Below, in pieces: positions 3,418-8,450 of a stretch of DNA of 8,450 bases. Below the pieces are notes generated by a model, which searched no databases, had not been told where the DNA came from, and saw only the letters and a program-made list of their open reading frames with translations. Both the position numbers and the translations under genes were made by a program. Every line of letters begins with the position of its first letter. Positions within the stretch are counted from its first letter, which is position 1. This DNA is from Candidatus Peribacteraceae bacterium (lineage in GTDB: Bacteria; Patescibacteriota; Gracilibacteria; Peribacterales; Peribacteraceae), in the NCBI GenBank assembly GCA_028717505.1, contig JAQUNQ010000046.1:1-8450 (forward strand). Direction: 5' to 3'.

Positions 3418-5676
3418 ATGTCCATCCTCTCTCCTTCTTCCTCTGCCGCACGGCAGCAGGAATTCACCCTGATGCTCGGCGATCAGGAGATGAAATTTTC
3501 GACGGGCCTCATCGGCACGCAGGCGAATGCCTCTGCTCTCTGCCAGATGGGCGGAACCGTGTGCATGGGCAACTGCACGGTGAGCGCGAAGCCCCGCGAG
3601 GGCATCGATTTCCTGCCGCTCCAGGTGACGTATCAGGAGAAGTTCTACGCCGGAGGGCGCATTGGCGGGAGCCGCTTCCGCAAGCGCGAAGGACGGCCGG
3701 CCGATCAGTACGTGCTCCTTGCGAGGGTCGTGGATCGGGGGCTCCGTCCCATGTTCGAGAAGCACATCCGCAACGACATTCAGATCTTCTGCACGGTGCT
3801 CTCCTATGATTTCGAGCATGAGCATGATATCGCCGCGGCGAATGCCGCGAATCTGGCGGTGGCGCTCTCCGACTGCCCGGCGGATGGTCCGCTCGGGACG
3901 GTGCGCGTCGGTCTCATCGGCGGCGAGCTCGTCCTCAATCCTTCGCGCGAGGCGCGGACCAAGAGCAATCTCGACATGTTCGTCACCGCGTCGCCCGAGC
4001 GCGTGGTGATGATCGAGGCAGGCGCGAATCAGGTGCCGGAAGCGGAGATTCTCCGCGCCATCCAGTTCGGCAAGAAGTGGGCGCAGAAGATCGCCGTGTT
4101 CTTCGTCGATCTCCAGAAGAAAGTCGGCAAGAAGAAGTTCGCAGTGGAGCCGGCGTACGAGCACAAGGAGGCCTATGCCCTGCTGAAGGAGTGGGCGCTC
4201 CCGACAGTCACGAAGGCGATCAAAGATCCTCTCAAGAAGCTCGACCGTCGTGCGATCTTCAACGGTTTCATGGACGGCGCCGCGGAAAAGCTTCAGGAGA
4301 AATTTGGCGCGGCCGGCGACAAAGAGGAGCTCATCGCGCTCTACGCGCATGCAGCGGAAATCATGGACAAGATCATCAAGAGCGAGGTGCGCCGCTTGAT
4401 CCTCGAGGAGGGCGTGCGCATGAGCAGTCGCAAGGTCACGGAGATCCGTCCTATTTCTGCCACGATCGATCCGCTTCCGAACTTCGTCCACGGTTCCGCG
4501 CTCTTCCAGCGCGGCGAAACGCAGGGGCTCACCACATGCACGCTCGGCGCTCCCGGCGACAAGCAGATCATCGAGGGAATGGAAGGGGAGCGGAAGCAGC
4601 GGTACATGCACCACTACAACTTTCCGCCGTTCTCCGTCGGGGAGACGAGCGGTCGGCTCATGGTGGGCAACCGCGAGATCGGGCATGGCAACCTCGCGCA
4701 GCGCGCGCTGGAGTGCGTGCTTCCTCCCGAGGAGGGCTTCCCGTACACCATCCGCACGGTCACGGAGATCCTCGAGTCGAACGGGTCCTCGTCCATGGCG
4801 GCGACTTGCGGCTCCACCCTCGCCCTCATGGCGGCGGGCGTGCCGATCAGTGCTCCCGTGGCGGGCATCGCACTCGGTCTCATCTCCGATGAAGCCAAGG
4901 ACAAGTACGTCATCCTCTCCGATCTGCAGGATGAGGAGGACTTCGGCGGCGACATGGATTTCAAAGTCGGCGGCACGGAGAAGGGTGTCACGGCCATCCA
5001 GATGGACATCAAGATCAAGGGCTTGCCGGATCACGTCTTCGAGGAGGCCATCACGCGCAGCCGTGAAGGGCGACTGGAGATTCTCGCCGTGATGAAGGCT
5101 GCGATCGCGGAGCCCCGCAAGGAGCTCTCCCCGCATGCGCCGCGCATTGAGGTGATCCAGATTGATCCGGAGGATATCCGCCTCGTCATCGGCAAGGGCG
5201 GCGAGACGATCCAGAAGATCACGGGTGAACTGGGAGTGGAGATCGATATCGAGGATAGCGGTCTCATCTTCGTCACGTCCGTCAACGGTGAATCGATGCA
5301 GAAGGCCAAAGAGTGGATTCAGGGCATCGTCGCGAAGCCCGAAGTGGGCAAGACCTATGATGCCAAGGTGGTGCGCATCATCCCGGGCGTCGGCGCGATC
5401 GTGGAGTTCCTCCGCGGCAAGGACGGCATGATCCACATCAGCGAGCTCCAGTGGCAGCGTACGGAGAACGTGGAGGATGTCCTGAAGATCGGCGACGAGA
5501 TCAAGGCGATGGTGGTGGAGTACGATCCCGTCGAGGGGAAGACGCGCCTCTCACTCAAGCAGATGTCGCAGCCGCCCGAAGGCTTCAGCATGCCGCCGCG
5601 CCGCAGCGGTCCGGGAGGCCCGCCACATCGCGGGGGGGGATTCGGCGGAGGAAGAAGAGGGCCGCCGCGCCGCTGA
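3418..5676 (+). CDS. pnp: Polyribonucleotide nucleotidyltransferase (PNPase)
   Basis: 752 aa from the ATG at 3418. PNPase is the phosphorolytic 3'-5' exoribonuclease of RNA decay, a trimeric ring in the cytoplasm that can also polymerise NDPs. The layout is standard: a first RNase PH domain (about 15-230), a helical linker, a second RNase PH domain (about 325-555), KH and S1. Catalytic features are intact: FQRGET (363-368), the phosphate-binding ESNGSSSM (453-460), and Asp508 and Asp514, which match E. coli Asp486 and Asp492, in DFGGDMDFK. The KH GKGG loop is at 592-595. S1 spans about 642-716. The tail (about 721-752) is rich in Arg, Gly and Pro with RGGGFGGGRRG, probably extra RNA binding. 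The frame is open upstream to 3223, but that ATG lies in the terminator hairpin and most of the extension precedes or surrounds the promoter. A start at 3472 would cut into conserved sequence. It converges with the exchanger gene 21 bp away. Confidence 0.98.
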   Translation: MSILSPSSSAARQQEFTLMLGDQEMKFSTGLIGTQANASALCQMGGTVCMGNCTVSAKPREGIDFLPLQVTYQEKFYAGGRIGGSRFRKREGRPADQYVLLARVVDRGLRPMFEKHIRNDIQIFCTVLSYDFEHEHDIAAANAANLAVALSDCPADGPLGTVRVGLIGGELVLNPSREARTKSNLDMFVTASPERVVMIEAGANQVPEAEILRAIQFGKKWAQKIAVFFVDLQKKVGKKKFAVEPAYEHKEAYALLKEWALPTVTKAIKDPLKKLDRRAIFNGFMDGAAEKLQEKFGAAGDKEELIALYAHAAEIMDKIIKSEVRRLILEEGVRMSSRKVTEIRPISATIDPLPNFVHGSALFQRGETQGLTTCTLGAPGDKQIIEGMEGERKQRYMHHYNFPPFSVGETSGRLMVGNREIGHGNLAQRALECVLPPEEGFPYTIRTVTEILESNGSSSMAATCGSTLALMAAGVPISAPVAGIALGLISDEAKDKYVILSDLQDEEDFGGDMDFKVGGTEKGVTAIQMDIKIKGLPDHVFEEAITRSREGRLEILAVMKAAIAEPRKELSPHAPRIEVIQIDPEDIRLVIGKGGETIQKITGELGVEIDIEDSGLIFVTSVNGESMQKAKEWIQGIVAKPEVGKTYDAKVVRIIPGVGAIVEFLRGKDGMIHISELQWQRTENVEDVLKIGDEIKAMVVEYDPVEGKTRLSLKQMSQPPEGFSMPPRRSGPGGPPHRGGGFGGGRRGPPRR

Positions 5677-5694
5677 TTTGCCGCATCCTTTCTC

Positions 5695-5722
5695 CGCTCA
5701 GAAGCTCACTCCAATCTGAGCG
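5695..5722. repeat. 8-bp inverted repeat at the convergent gene ends
   Basis: CGCTCAGA at 5695-5702 pairs with TCTGAGCG at 5715-5722 around a 12-nt loop, overlapping the last codons of the exchanger. It could fold in RNA from either strand, but no T-run follows on either side. A terminator role is therefore uncertain. Confidence 0.4.
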
Positions 5723-6666
5723 ATGAGGAAGCAGATGTAGAACAGGAGCAGTGCCGCGCCTTCTCCTCTGCTCAGTGAGTTCTTGCTCCTCGCGAAGAGG
5801 GCGAAGACGGCAAGTCCGATGGTGAGGATAAAGAAGCTTGCTGTAAATTCAGCAATGTCTAAGGTGAACGGGCCGTTCGCAAACGGCAGCAGGCTGAAAA
5901 GGACGGTGTTGGCGGCAGTCGATCCCAGGTAATCGCCGAAAGCGATGTCCGTGTGTCGACTCAAGGCGGAGCGAATGGCCAGAATGAGCTCCGGAGTATT
6001 GGTGCCGATGGAGAGGACGAGCAAACCTGCCAGAGATGCAGGGACTCCCCAGAGACTCGTGAAGAAGACGGACTCGTCCACGAGCATATTTCCTGCAAGG
6101 AAAATCAGGATCGCACCCCCTCCAATGGAGAGGGAGTCGCGCAGCGTTGCATACTTGCTGCTGATGAGTTCCTTGTGCACGTCAGTCACGGGGCCTCCGA
6201 TCATTTCCTCCAGGGGCCTTTTCCTGCTGATGCGGATGATGAGCGCGCAGTAGAGGAGGAGCAGCAAGACCCCTTCTTTGCGCTGTACCACGCCATCCAG
6301 TGCAACGAGCGAGGGGACAGCAATGACACAGAGTGCCACGAGCAAGGTGCTCCAGCGGATGGTGTGGTCGAGATCGATCGATCGTGCGCAGATGGCCAGG
6401 AGCGGGATGATCAGGAAGAAGATGACAATGGATGCCCCTACCAAATTTCCGGCTGAAACCGATGGCACGCCTTCCAGCGTGGCGTTGAAGGCGACGGAGA
6501 TTTCACTGATGGATGTCAGGATGCCGAGTGTGAAGAATGCGACAGCAAATTTCGGCTTGTGGTAGCGCTTGGCCACGCGATCGACTGCACCGATGATCGA
6601 TCCGGAAATCATCCAGATGATTCCGAGAGCCAGGAGGAAGAGGAGGGTGTGGCTGAGGAGAGTCAT
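5698..6666 (-). CDS. CaCA-family cation/Ca2+ exchanger (Na+/Ca2+ antiporter-like)
   Basis: 322 aa, the usual size for prokaryotic members of the Ca2+/cation antiporter superfamily, an inner-membrane protein with about ten helices in two inverted halves. Each half holds an alpha repeat. Alpha-1 (about 45-82) has LTSISE (50-55) and GNLVGAS (73-79). Alpha-2 (about 216-258) has GTNTPE (221-226) and GDYLGSTAANT (244-254). The ion-binding acidic residues are present as Glu55 and Glu226. In alpha-1 the Pro of the usual TSxPE is Ser54, and the second motif ends in Ala-Ser rather than Gly-Ser-Asn, so the two halves are asymmetric. The cytoplasmic loop (about 147-178) is short, without regulatory domains. 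The gene starts 23 nt after the potassium-channel stop, with no SD but a pyrimidine-rich leader (CCACTCCCTCTCC), which suggests operonic expression. Ion specificity (Ca2+, Na+, K+ or H+) cannot be read from the sequence. Confidence 0.92.
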   Translation of the reverse strand: MTLLSHTLLFLLALGIIWMISGSIIGAVDRVAKRYHKPKFAVAFFTLGILTSISEISVAFNATLEGVPSVSAGNLVGASIVIFFLIIPLLAICARSIDLDHTIRWSTLLVALCVIAVPSLVALDGVVQRKEGVLLLLLYCALIIRISRKRPLEEMIGGPVTDVHKELISSKYATLRDSLSIGGGAILIFLAGNMLVDESVFFTSLWGVPASLAGLLVLSIGTNTPELILAIRSALSRHTDIAFGDYLGSTAANTVLFSLLPFANGPFTLDIAEFTASFFILTIGLAVFALFARSKNSLSRGEGAALLLFYICFLIAQIGVSF

Positions 6667-6689
6667 GCAACGGAGAGGGAGTGGATTTC

Positions 6690-7556
6690 TTACCGCGGAA
6701 GTGCCTGGTCGAGTCTATTGATGGCTCGTTCCCTGAGTCGCAACATCACATCGAAGGATTCCCGTTTCTGGTAGGGCGAGTACTCGTGCCAGCGCGGCAG
6801 GACATGCCCTGCGACTTTGAGGAGCTCCTTGAGCTCCCGCACGCTTTCGGGGTGCGCCGTCCAGTTAATCTCAGCGATGCTGAAGGAATCGATCATGTGG
6901 TTGATGCGGTGGAGCGTGCGCTGCACAGCCTCCATGAGGAGCTGCTCGCGCTGCTCGTCCACCGTGTAGAGGGCGTCATCCTCCGGGCTGTAGAATTCAG
7001 GAATCTCCAGGAACAGATTCTGTCCTTGCTTGTAGGCGGTGGCGAGGTCCTCCCAGTCGTCCATCGTGAGTGGCTCCCGGCGCTCCACTTTGCCGATGGT
7101 GTGGTCAAAGTCCTTGCGGATGATGAAGAATCCCTCCCGCGTGTTGTGGAGGACATCCTCGTACGTGAGCCGGTGCATCTGCTTCACAGCGATCTCCTGC
7201 TGCTGGCTCACGAGCTTTCCCACGAGGACTGCAAAGATAAAGAGGGAGGAGATACTCTGGATGCTCGCGAGTGTCTTCGAGAACCCCAGAGGGACGATGT
7301 CGCCGTAGCCGGTGGAGGTCGCTGTGATGATGCTGAAGTACACGGCGTTTCCCAGTTGATCGAGTGGACTCAGGTCGAGCAGAGCCGCCGGCGCCTCACT
7401 CGGCGCGAAGGTGGCAAGGAGGGCGTAGATCACGGCGAATCCTGCTGCGAGCGTCATCCAGATTGTGAAGAGCGTCGTGTAGGACATGCCCGTGACGCTC
7501 CCGATCACGCGGTAATGGAGTGGCAGACGATTTCCGTTTTTGCGCATGGTGGCCAT
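6690..7556 (-). CDS. Two-TM potassium channel family protein
   Basis: 288 aa. The N-terminal third is a minimal K+ channel pore: TM1 at about 27-50, a pore helix at about 68-80, the selectivity filter TSTGYGD at 80-86 (TxGYGD is the K+ signature), and TM2 at about 93-116. After TM2 comes a cytoplasmic region of about 170 residues, mostly helical and charged. It lacks a recognisable RCK/TrkA-N nucleotide-binding motif (no GxGxxG), so gating input is unknown. Such proteins form tetramers in the cytoplasmic membrane. The first ATG (7556) sits 8 nt after an extended -10 box and would be near-leaderless. A second ATG three codons on (7547) has AGAAGG at an 11-nt distance. It is followed after 23 nt by the exchanger gene, pointing to a K+/Ca2+/Na+ homeostasis operon. 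Confidence 0.93.
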   Translation of the reverse strand: MATMRKNGNRLPLHYRVIGSVTGMSYTTLFTIWMTLAAGFAVIYALLATFAPSEAPAALLDLSPLDQLGNAVYFSIITATSTGYGDIVPLGFSKTLASIQSISSLFIFAVLVGKLVSQQQEIAVKQMHRLTYEDVLHNTREGFFIIRKDFDHTIGKVERREPLTMDDWEDLATAYKQGQNLFLEIPEFYSPEDDALYTVDEQREQLLMEAVQRTLHRINHMIDSFSIAEINWTAHPESVRELKELLKVAGHVLPRWHEYSPYQKRESFDVMLRLRERAINRLDQALPR

Positions 7557-7564
7557 TTCCTTCT

Positions 7565-7573
7565 ATTGTAGCA
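7565..7573 (-). promoter_or_regulatory. Extended -10 promoter of the channel-exchanger operon
   Basis: On the minus strand TGCTACAAT is an extended -10 (TG-n-TACAAT). The hexamer ends 8 nt before the channel ATG, so the predicted +1 is only about 2 nt upstream of it. The same nine bases occur at 8074-8082. No -35 is evident, which is normal for extended -10 promoters. Confidence 0.65.
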
Positions 7574-7574
7574 G

Positions 7575-7596
7575 AAAACGGGCATCGGCGCATGCC
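7575..7596 (-). terminator. Weak intrinsic terminator after fmdB
   Basis: On the minus strand GGCAT (7596-7592) pairs with ATGCC (7585-7581) around a 6-nt loop and is followed by CG and TTTT (7578-7575). The stem is short. It lies between the fmdB stop and the channel promoter. Confidence 0.4.
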
Positions 7597-7613
7597 GCTC
7601 TTTTTCGGAGCCC

Positions 7614-7892
7614 TCAGACTTTCCCGGCGGGATTTTTCTTCGTCTCCTCGGCTGGAGATGCCTTCTTCTCCACCTTCGTCTCCTTCGCCTTTGCCGTCTT
7701 TTTCTCCTCGGCTTTTCTGTTGTCCGTCACGAAGAACCCCGATCCCTTAAAGTGGATGGCGGGCGGGGCGATGCACTTCTCAGTCCTCGCGCTTCCGCAC
7801 GCGGGACAGCGGGGCTTCTTTCTGCTCCCGAAGGGGCGGCTGAACTCGAAGCGGGTGGAGCAGGCCGAGCAGAGGAAGTCGAAGGTGGGCAT
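7614..7892 (-). CDS. FmdB-family zinc-ribbon protein
   Basis: 92 aa. The N-terminal half is a compact FmdB/CxxC-CxxC regulatory-type zinc ribbon: MPTFDFLCSAC with Cys8 and Cys11, an RFEF strand, and a second knuckle CPAC with Cys29 and Cys32. These four Cys should bind one zinc. The family is named after a protein near formamidase/formylmethanofuran genes, but its members mostly lack a known function. After residue 50 comes a low-complexity tail of Lys, Ala, Glu and Thr (about 58-92), likely disordered and perhaps nucleic-acid-contacting. The ATG at 7892 is only 5 nt after the stop of the 44-aa membrane-protein gene, without an SD, so translation is probably coupled. Expression likely comes from the promoter at 8074-8082. 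Family call firm, function unknown. Confidence 0.88.
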   Translation of the reverse strand: MPTFDFLCSACSTRFEFSRPFGSRKKPRCPACGSARTEKCIAPPAIHFKGSGFFVTDNRKAEEKKTAKAKETKVEKKASPAEETKKNPAGKV

Positions 7893-7897
7893 AATGT

Positions 7898-8032
7898 TTA
7901 ATTCTTGCCGGTGAAGCTCCGCCAGAGGTTGCGGATGGCCACGTAGCTGATGCCGGCGATGACGAGCGCCGCCGCGACTTGGGGGAGGGTGATGCCCTCG
8001 AGGGCCGCCGGCAGTTCATGGGAGGCTTCCAT
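7898..8032 (-). CDS. Small single-span membrane protein, 44 aa
   Basis: I do not recognise the family. From the ATG at 8032 the protein has a polar N-terminus (about 1-15), one hydrophobic segment at about 16-36 (LPQVAAALVIAGISYVAIRNL) and a short positive C-terminus (RSFTGKN). By the positive-inside rule the C-terminus should be cytoplasmic. An upstream in-frame ATG at 8104 would add 24 residues, but it lies on the far side of the -10 box, so it would not be on the transcript. The predicted leader is about 35 nt and contains GAGAAAG just before the ATG as a weak SD. The gene is followed 5 nt later by fmdB, so both are probably one bicistronic unit. Confidence 0.65.
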   Translation of the reverse strand: MEASHELPAALEGITLPQVAAALVIAGISYVAIRNLWRSFTGKN

Positions 8033-8073
8033 GGGCTTTCTCAAGCGGAAGGAAGTGTGTTGCTTCGCATGCG

Positions 8074-8082
8074 ATTGTAGCA
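8074..8082 (-). promoter_or_regulatory. Extended -10 promoter of the membrane protein-fmdB pair
   Basis: TGCTACAAT on the minus strand, identical to the promoter at 7565-7573. The predicted +1 is near 8067, giving a leader of about 35 nt to the ATG at 8032. Confidence 0.6.
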
Positions 8083-8133
8083 CGTACTCCGGGAATGTGG
8101 ACAAAAAGCTTGCGGAGAATTATGCCTTCCTGT

Positions 8134-8169
8134 AAAAATTCCCCGCTTTGCTGCCCCGCACATGCGGGG
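8134..8169 (-). terminator. Possible minus-strand terminator with alternative pairing
   Basis: On the minus strand CCCCGC (8169-8164) can pair with GCGGGG (8146-8141), followed by AATTTTT (8140-8134). The same left arm can instead form the perfect 8-bp palindrome 8153-8160/8163-8170, extended by CTTTG/CAAAG at 8146-8150 and 8175-8179. It would end the transcript of the unidentified gene whose stop is at 8213. Confidence 0.4.
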
Positions 8170-8200
8170 CTCGCCAAAGATTTTGTTCTTTCCACCTTCG

Positions 8201-8235
8201 AATGACCGCTCCTTAAATAAGGCGGTCATTTTTTT
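8201..8235 (+). terminator. Strong plus-strand hairpin with T-run
   Basis: AATGACCG (8201-8208) pairs with CGGTCATT (8223-8230); after a 2-nt bulge CCTT pairs with AAGG around AAAT. Seven Ts (8229-8235) follow or overlap the stem end. It has the form of a rho-independent terminator for plus-strand transcription, yet no plus-strand gene precedes it after pnp. It also covers the 3' end of the minus-strand frame that stops at 8213. It may end a small RNA or antisense transcript. Confidence 0.55.
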
Positions 8236-8450
8236 GTGCGTGAGAAGCAAACTTCATGGTTTTTCCTCTGAGCTCTGGTGAACCAAGGAGGAGTTCAAGA
8301 TTCTTTACAGCACCAAGATTCTCTGAAAGGATAGCCATGTTCCAGATCTTTGACACCGCTGGAGAGAAATGAGCATATCGATGGATACTCCGTTCGACGA
8401 GAGTCCGACCCGCGCGAGAGTTCTTTCTCGTTCGGGTCGGACTTTCAGAG
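8213..8450 (-). CDS. C-terminal part of an unidentified gene running off the right edge
   Basis: A minus-strand frame is open from the right edge (8449) to TAA at 8213-8215, about 78 sense codons. The last 60 or so residues read like a real globular C-terminus: helical stretches around SKIWNMAILSENLGAV and NLELLLGSPELRG, ending in a basic AQKNDRLI. I cannot name the family. If complete, the first internal ATG is at 8338 (41 aa), but the protein-like sequence extends upstream of it, so a partial gene is more likely. The region is visibly more AT-rich than the rest of the window (for example CTT, GGT, AAT, AAA codons), as for acquired DNA. The edge of the frame overlaps a long inverted repeat (8399-8446), which weakens the case for coding there. 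Confidence 0.4.
   Translation of the reverse strand, partial: SESPTRTRKNSRAGRTLVERSIHRYAHFSPAVSKIWNMAILSENLGAVKNLELLLGSPELRGKTMKFASHAQKNDRLI
8296..8322. repeat. Pair of 9-bp direct repeats
   Basis: CAAGATTCT occurs at 8296-8304 and 8314-8322, with an 18-bp period equal to six codons of the minus-strand frame (ENL and KNL in the protein). It may be only a coding repeat. Confidence 0.5.
8399..8446. repeat. Long near-perfect inverted repeat at the right edge
   Basis: GAGAGTCCGACCCG (8399-8412) pairs with CGGGTCGGACTTTC (8433-8446), 14 bp with one G-T. Inside, CGAGA (8415-8419) pairs with TCTCG (8426-8430) around a 6-nt loop. No T-run follows within the window. It could be an intergenic hairpin, a terminator cut by the edge, or the end of a repeat element. 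Confidence 0.7.

Noticed and set aside
3226..5436. Very long antisense open frame (736 codons) opposite pnp
   Set aside because: It is a shadow of the high-GC third positions of pnp; composition is Arg/His/Leu/Asp-rich and there is no recognisable domain.
8033..8104. Longer start (ATG at 8104) for the 44-aa membrane protein
   Set aside because: The extended -10 box at 8074-8082 falls inside the extension, so the extra codons would not be transcribed from it.
8289..8315. T-arm-like sequence (GTTCAAGA with pairing flanks and ACCA nearby), possible tRNA
   Set aside because: No matching acceptor 5' strand, anticodon arm or D-arm upstream, and the 3' spacing to CCA is wrong.
1..8450. CRISPR array, rRNA genes, transposase genes
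   Set aside because: No regularly spaced direct repeats, no rRNA-like conserved stretches, and no transposase motifs were seen on either strand.

Overview
The window is a compact, moderately GC-rich bacterial chromosome segment (high fifties percent by eye). It carries six recognisable protein genes, several small genes of unknown function, and regulatory structure in the gaps. TGA is used as a normal stop (pnp, the exchanger, fmdB, the 59-aa gene), so the code is standard and UGA-recoding lineages are unlikely. A short S15, a YerC/TrpR-like regulator, an FmdB-type zinc ribbon with a Lys/Ala/Glu tail, an RmuC and many starts without a Shine-Dalgarno (SD) sequence would suit a candidate-phyla-radiation bacterium such as Peribacteria/Peregrinibacteria. 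That placement is an inference from gene style, not a demonstrated identity.

Layout. Bases 1-176 hold no convincing gene but contain two strong inverted repeats. rmuC (DNA recombination protein) is on the minus strand at 177-1292 and diverges from rpsO (S15, 1534-1800) across a 241-bp gap with a good rpsO promoter. A TrpR/YerC-family regulator follows rpsO at once (1819-2109). Next comes a 174-aa unknown ORF (2167-2691) whose start codon lies in a perfect 10+10 palindrome. Two very small genes follow, 54 aa and 59 aa; the second has the only canonical SD in the window. A GNRA-loop intrinsic terminator at 3210-3238 closes this block. pnp (polynucleotide phosphorylase, 3418-5676) then has its own promoter and a 143-nt leader with a hairpin that buries an SD-like sequence. 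The classical rpsO-pnp neighbourhood is therefore kept but interrupted by a regulator and unknown small genes.

Convergent to pnp is a minus-strand pair: a two-TM potassium channel (6690-7556) and a CaCA-type cation/Ca2+ exchanger (5698-6666), probably one ion-homeostasis operon. Upstream of it is another minus-strand pair: a 44-aa single-span membrane protein (7898-8032) and an FmdB-family zinc-ribbon protein (7614-7892), 5 nt apart. Both pairs have an identical extended -10 element, TGCTACAAT. The last 350 bases hold terminator-like hairpins facing both ways, and the AT-richer C-terminal end of an unidentified minus-strand reading frame that runs off the right edge.

The most interesting items are the unknown block between rpsO and pnp with its start-codon palindrome, the hairpin in the pnp leader, the probable leaderless or near-leaderless starts, and the possible small RNA or bidirectional terminator region near 8134-8235.
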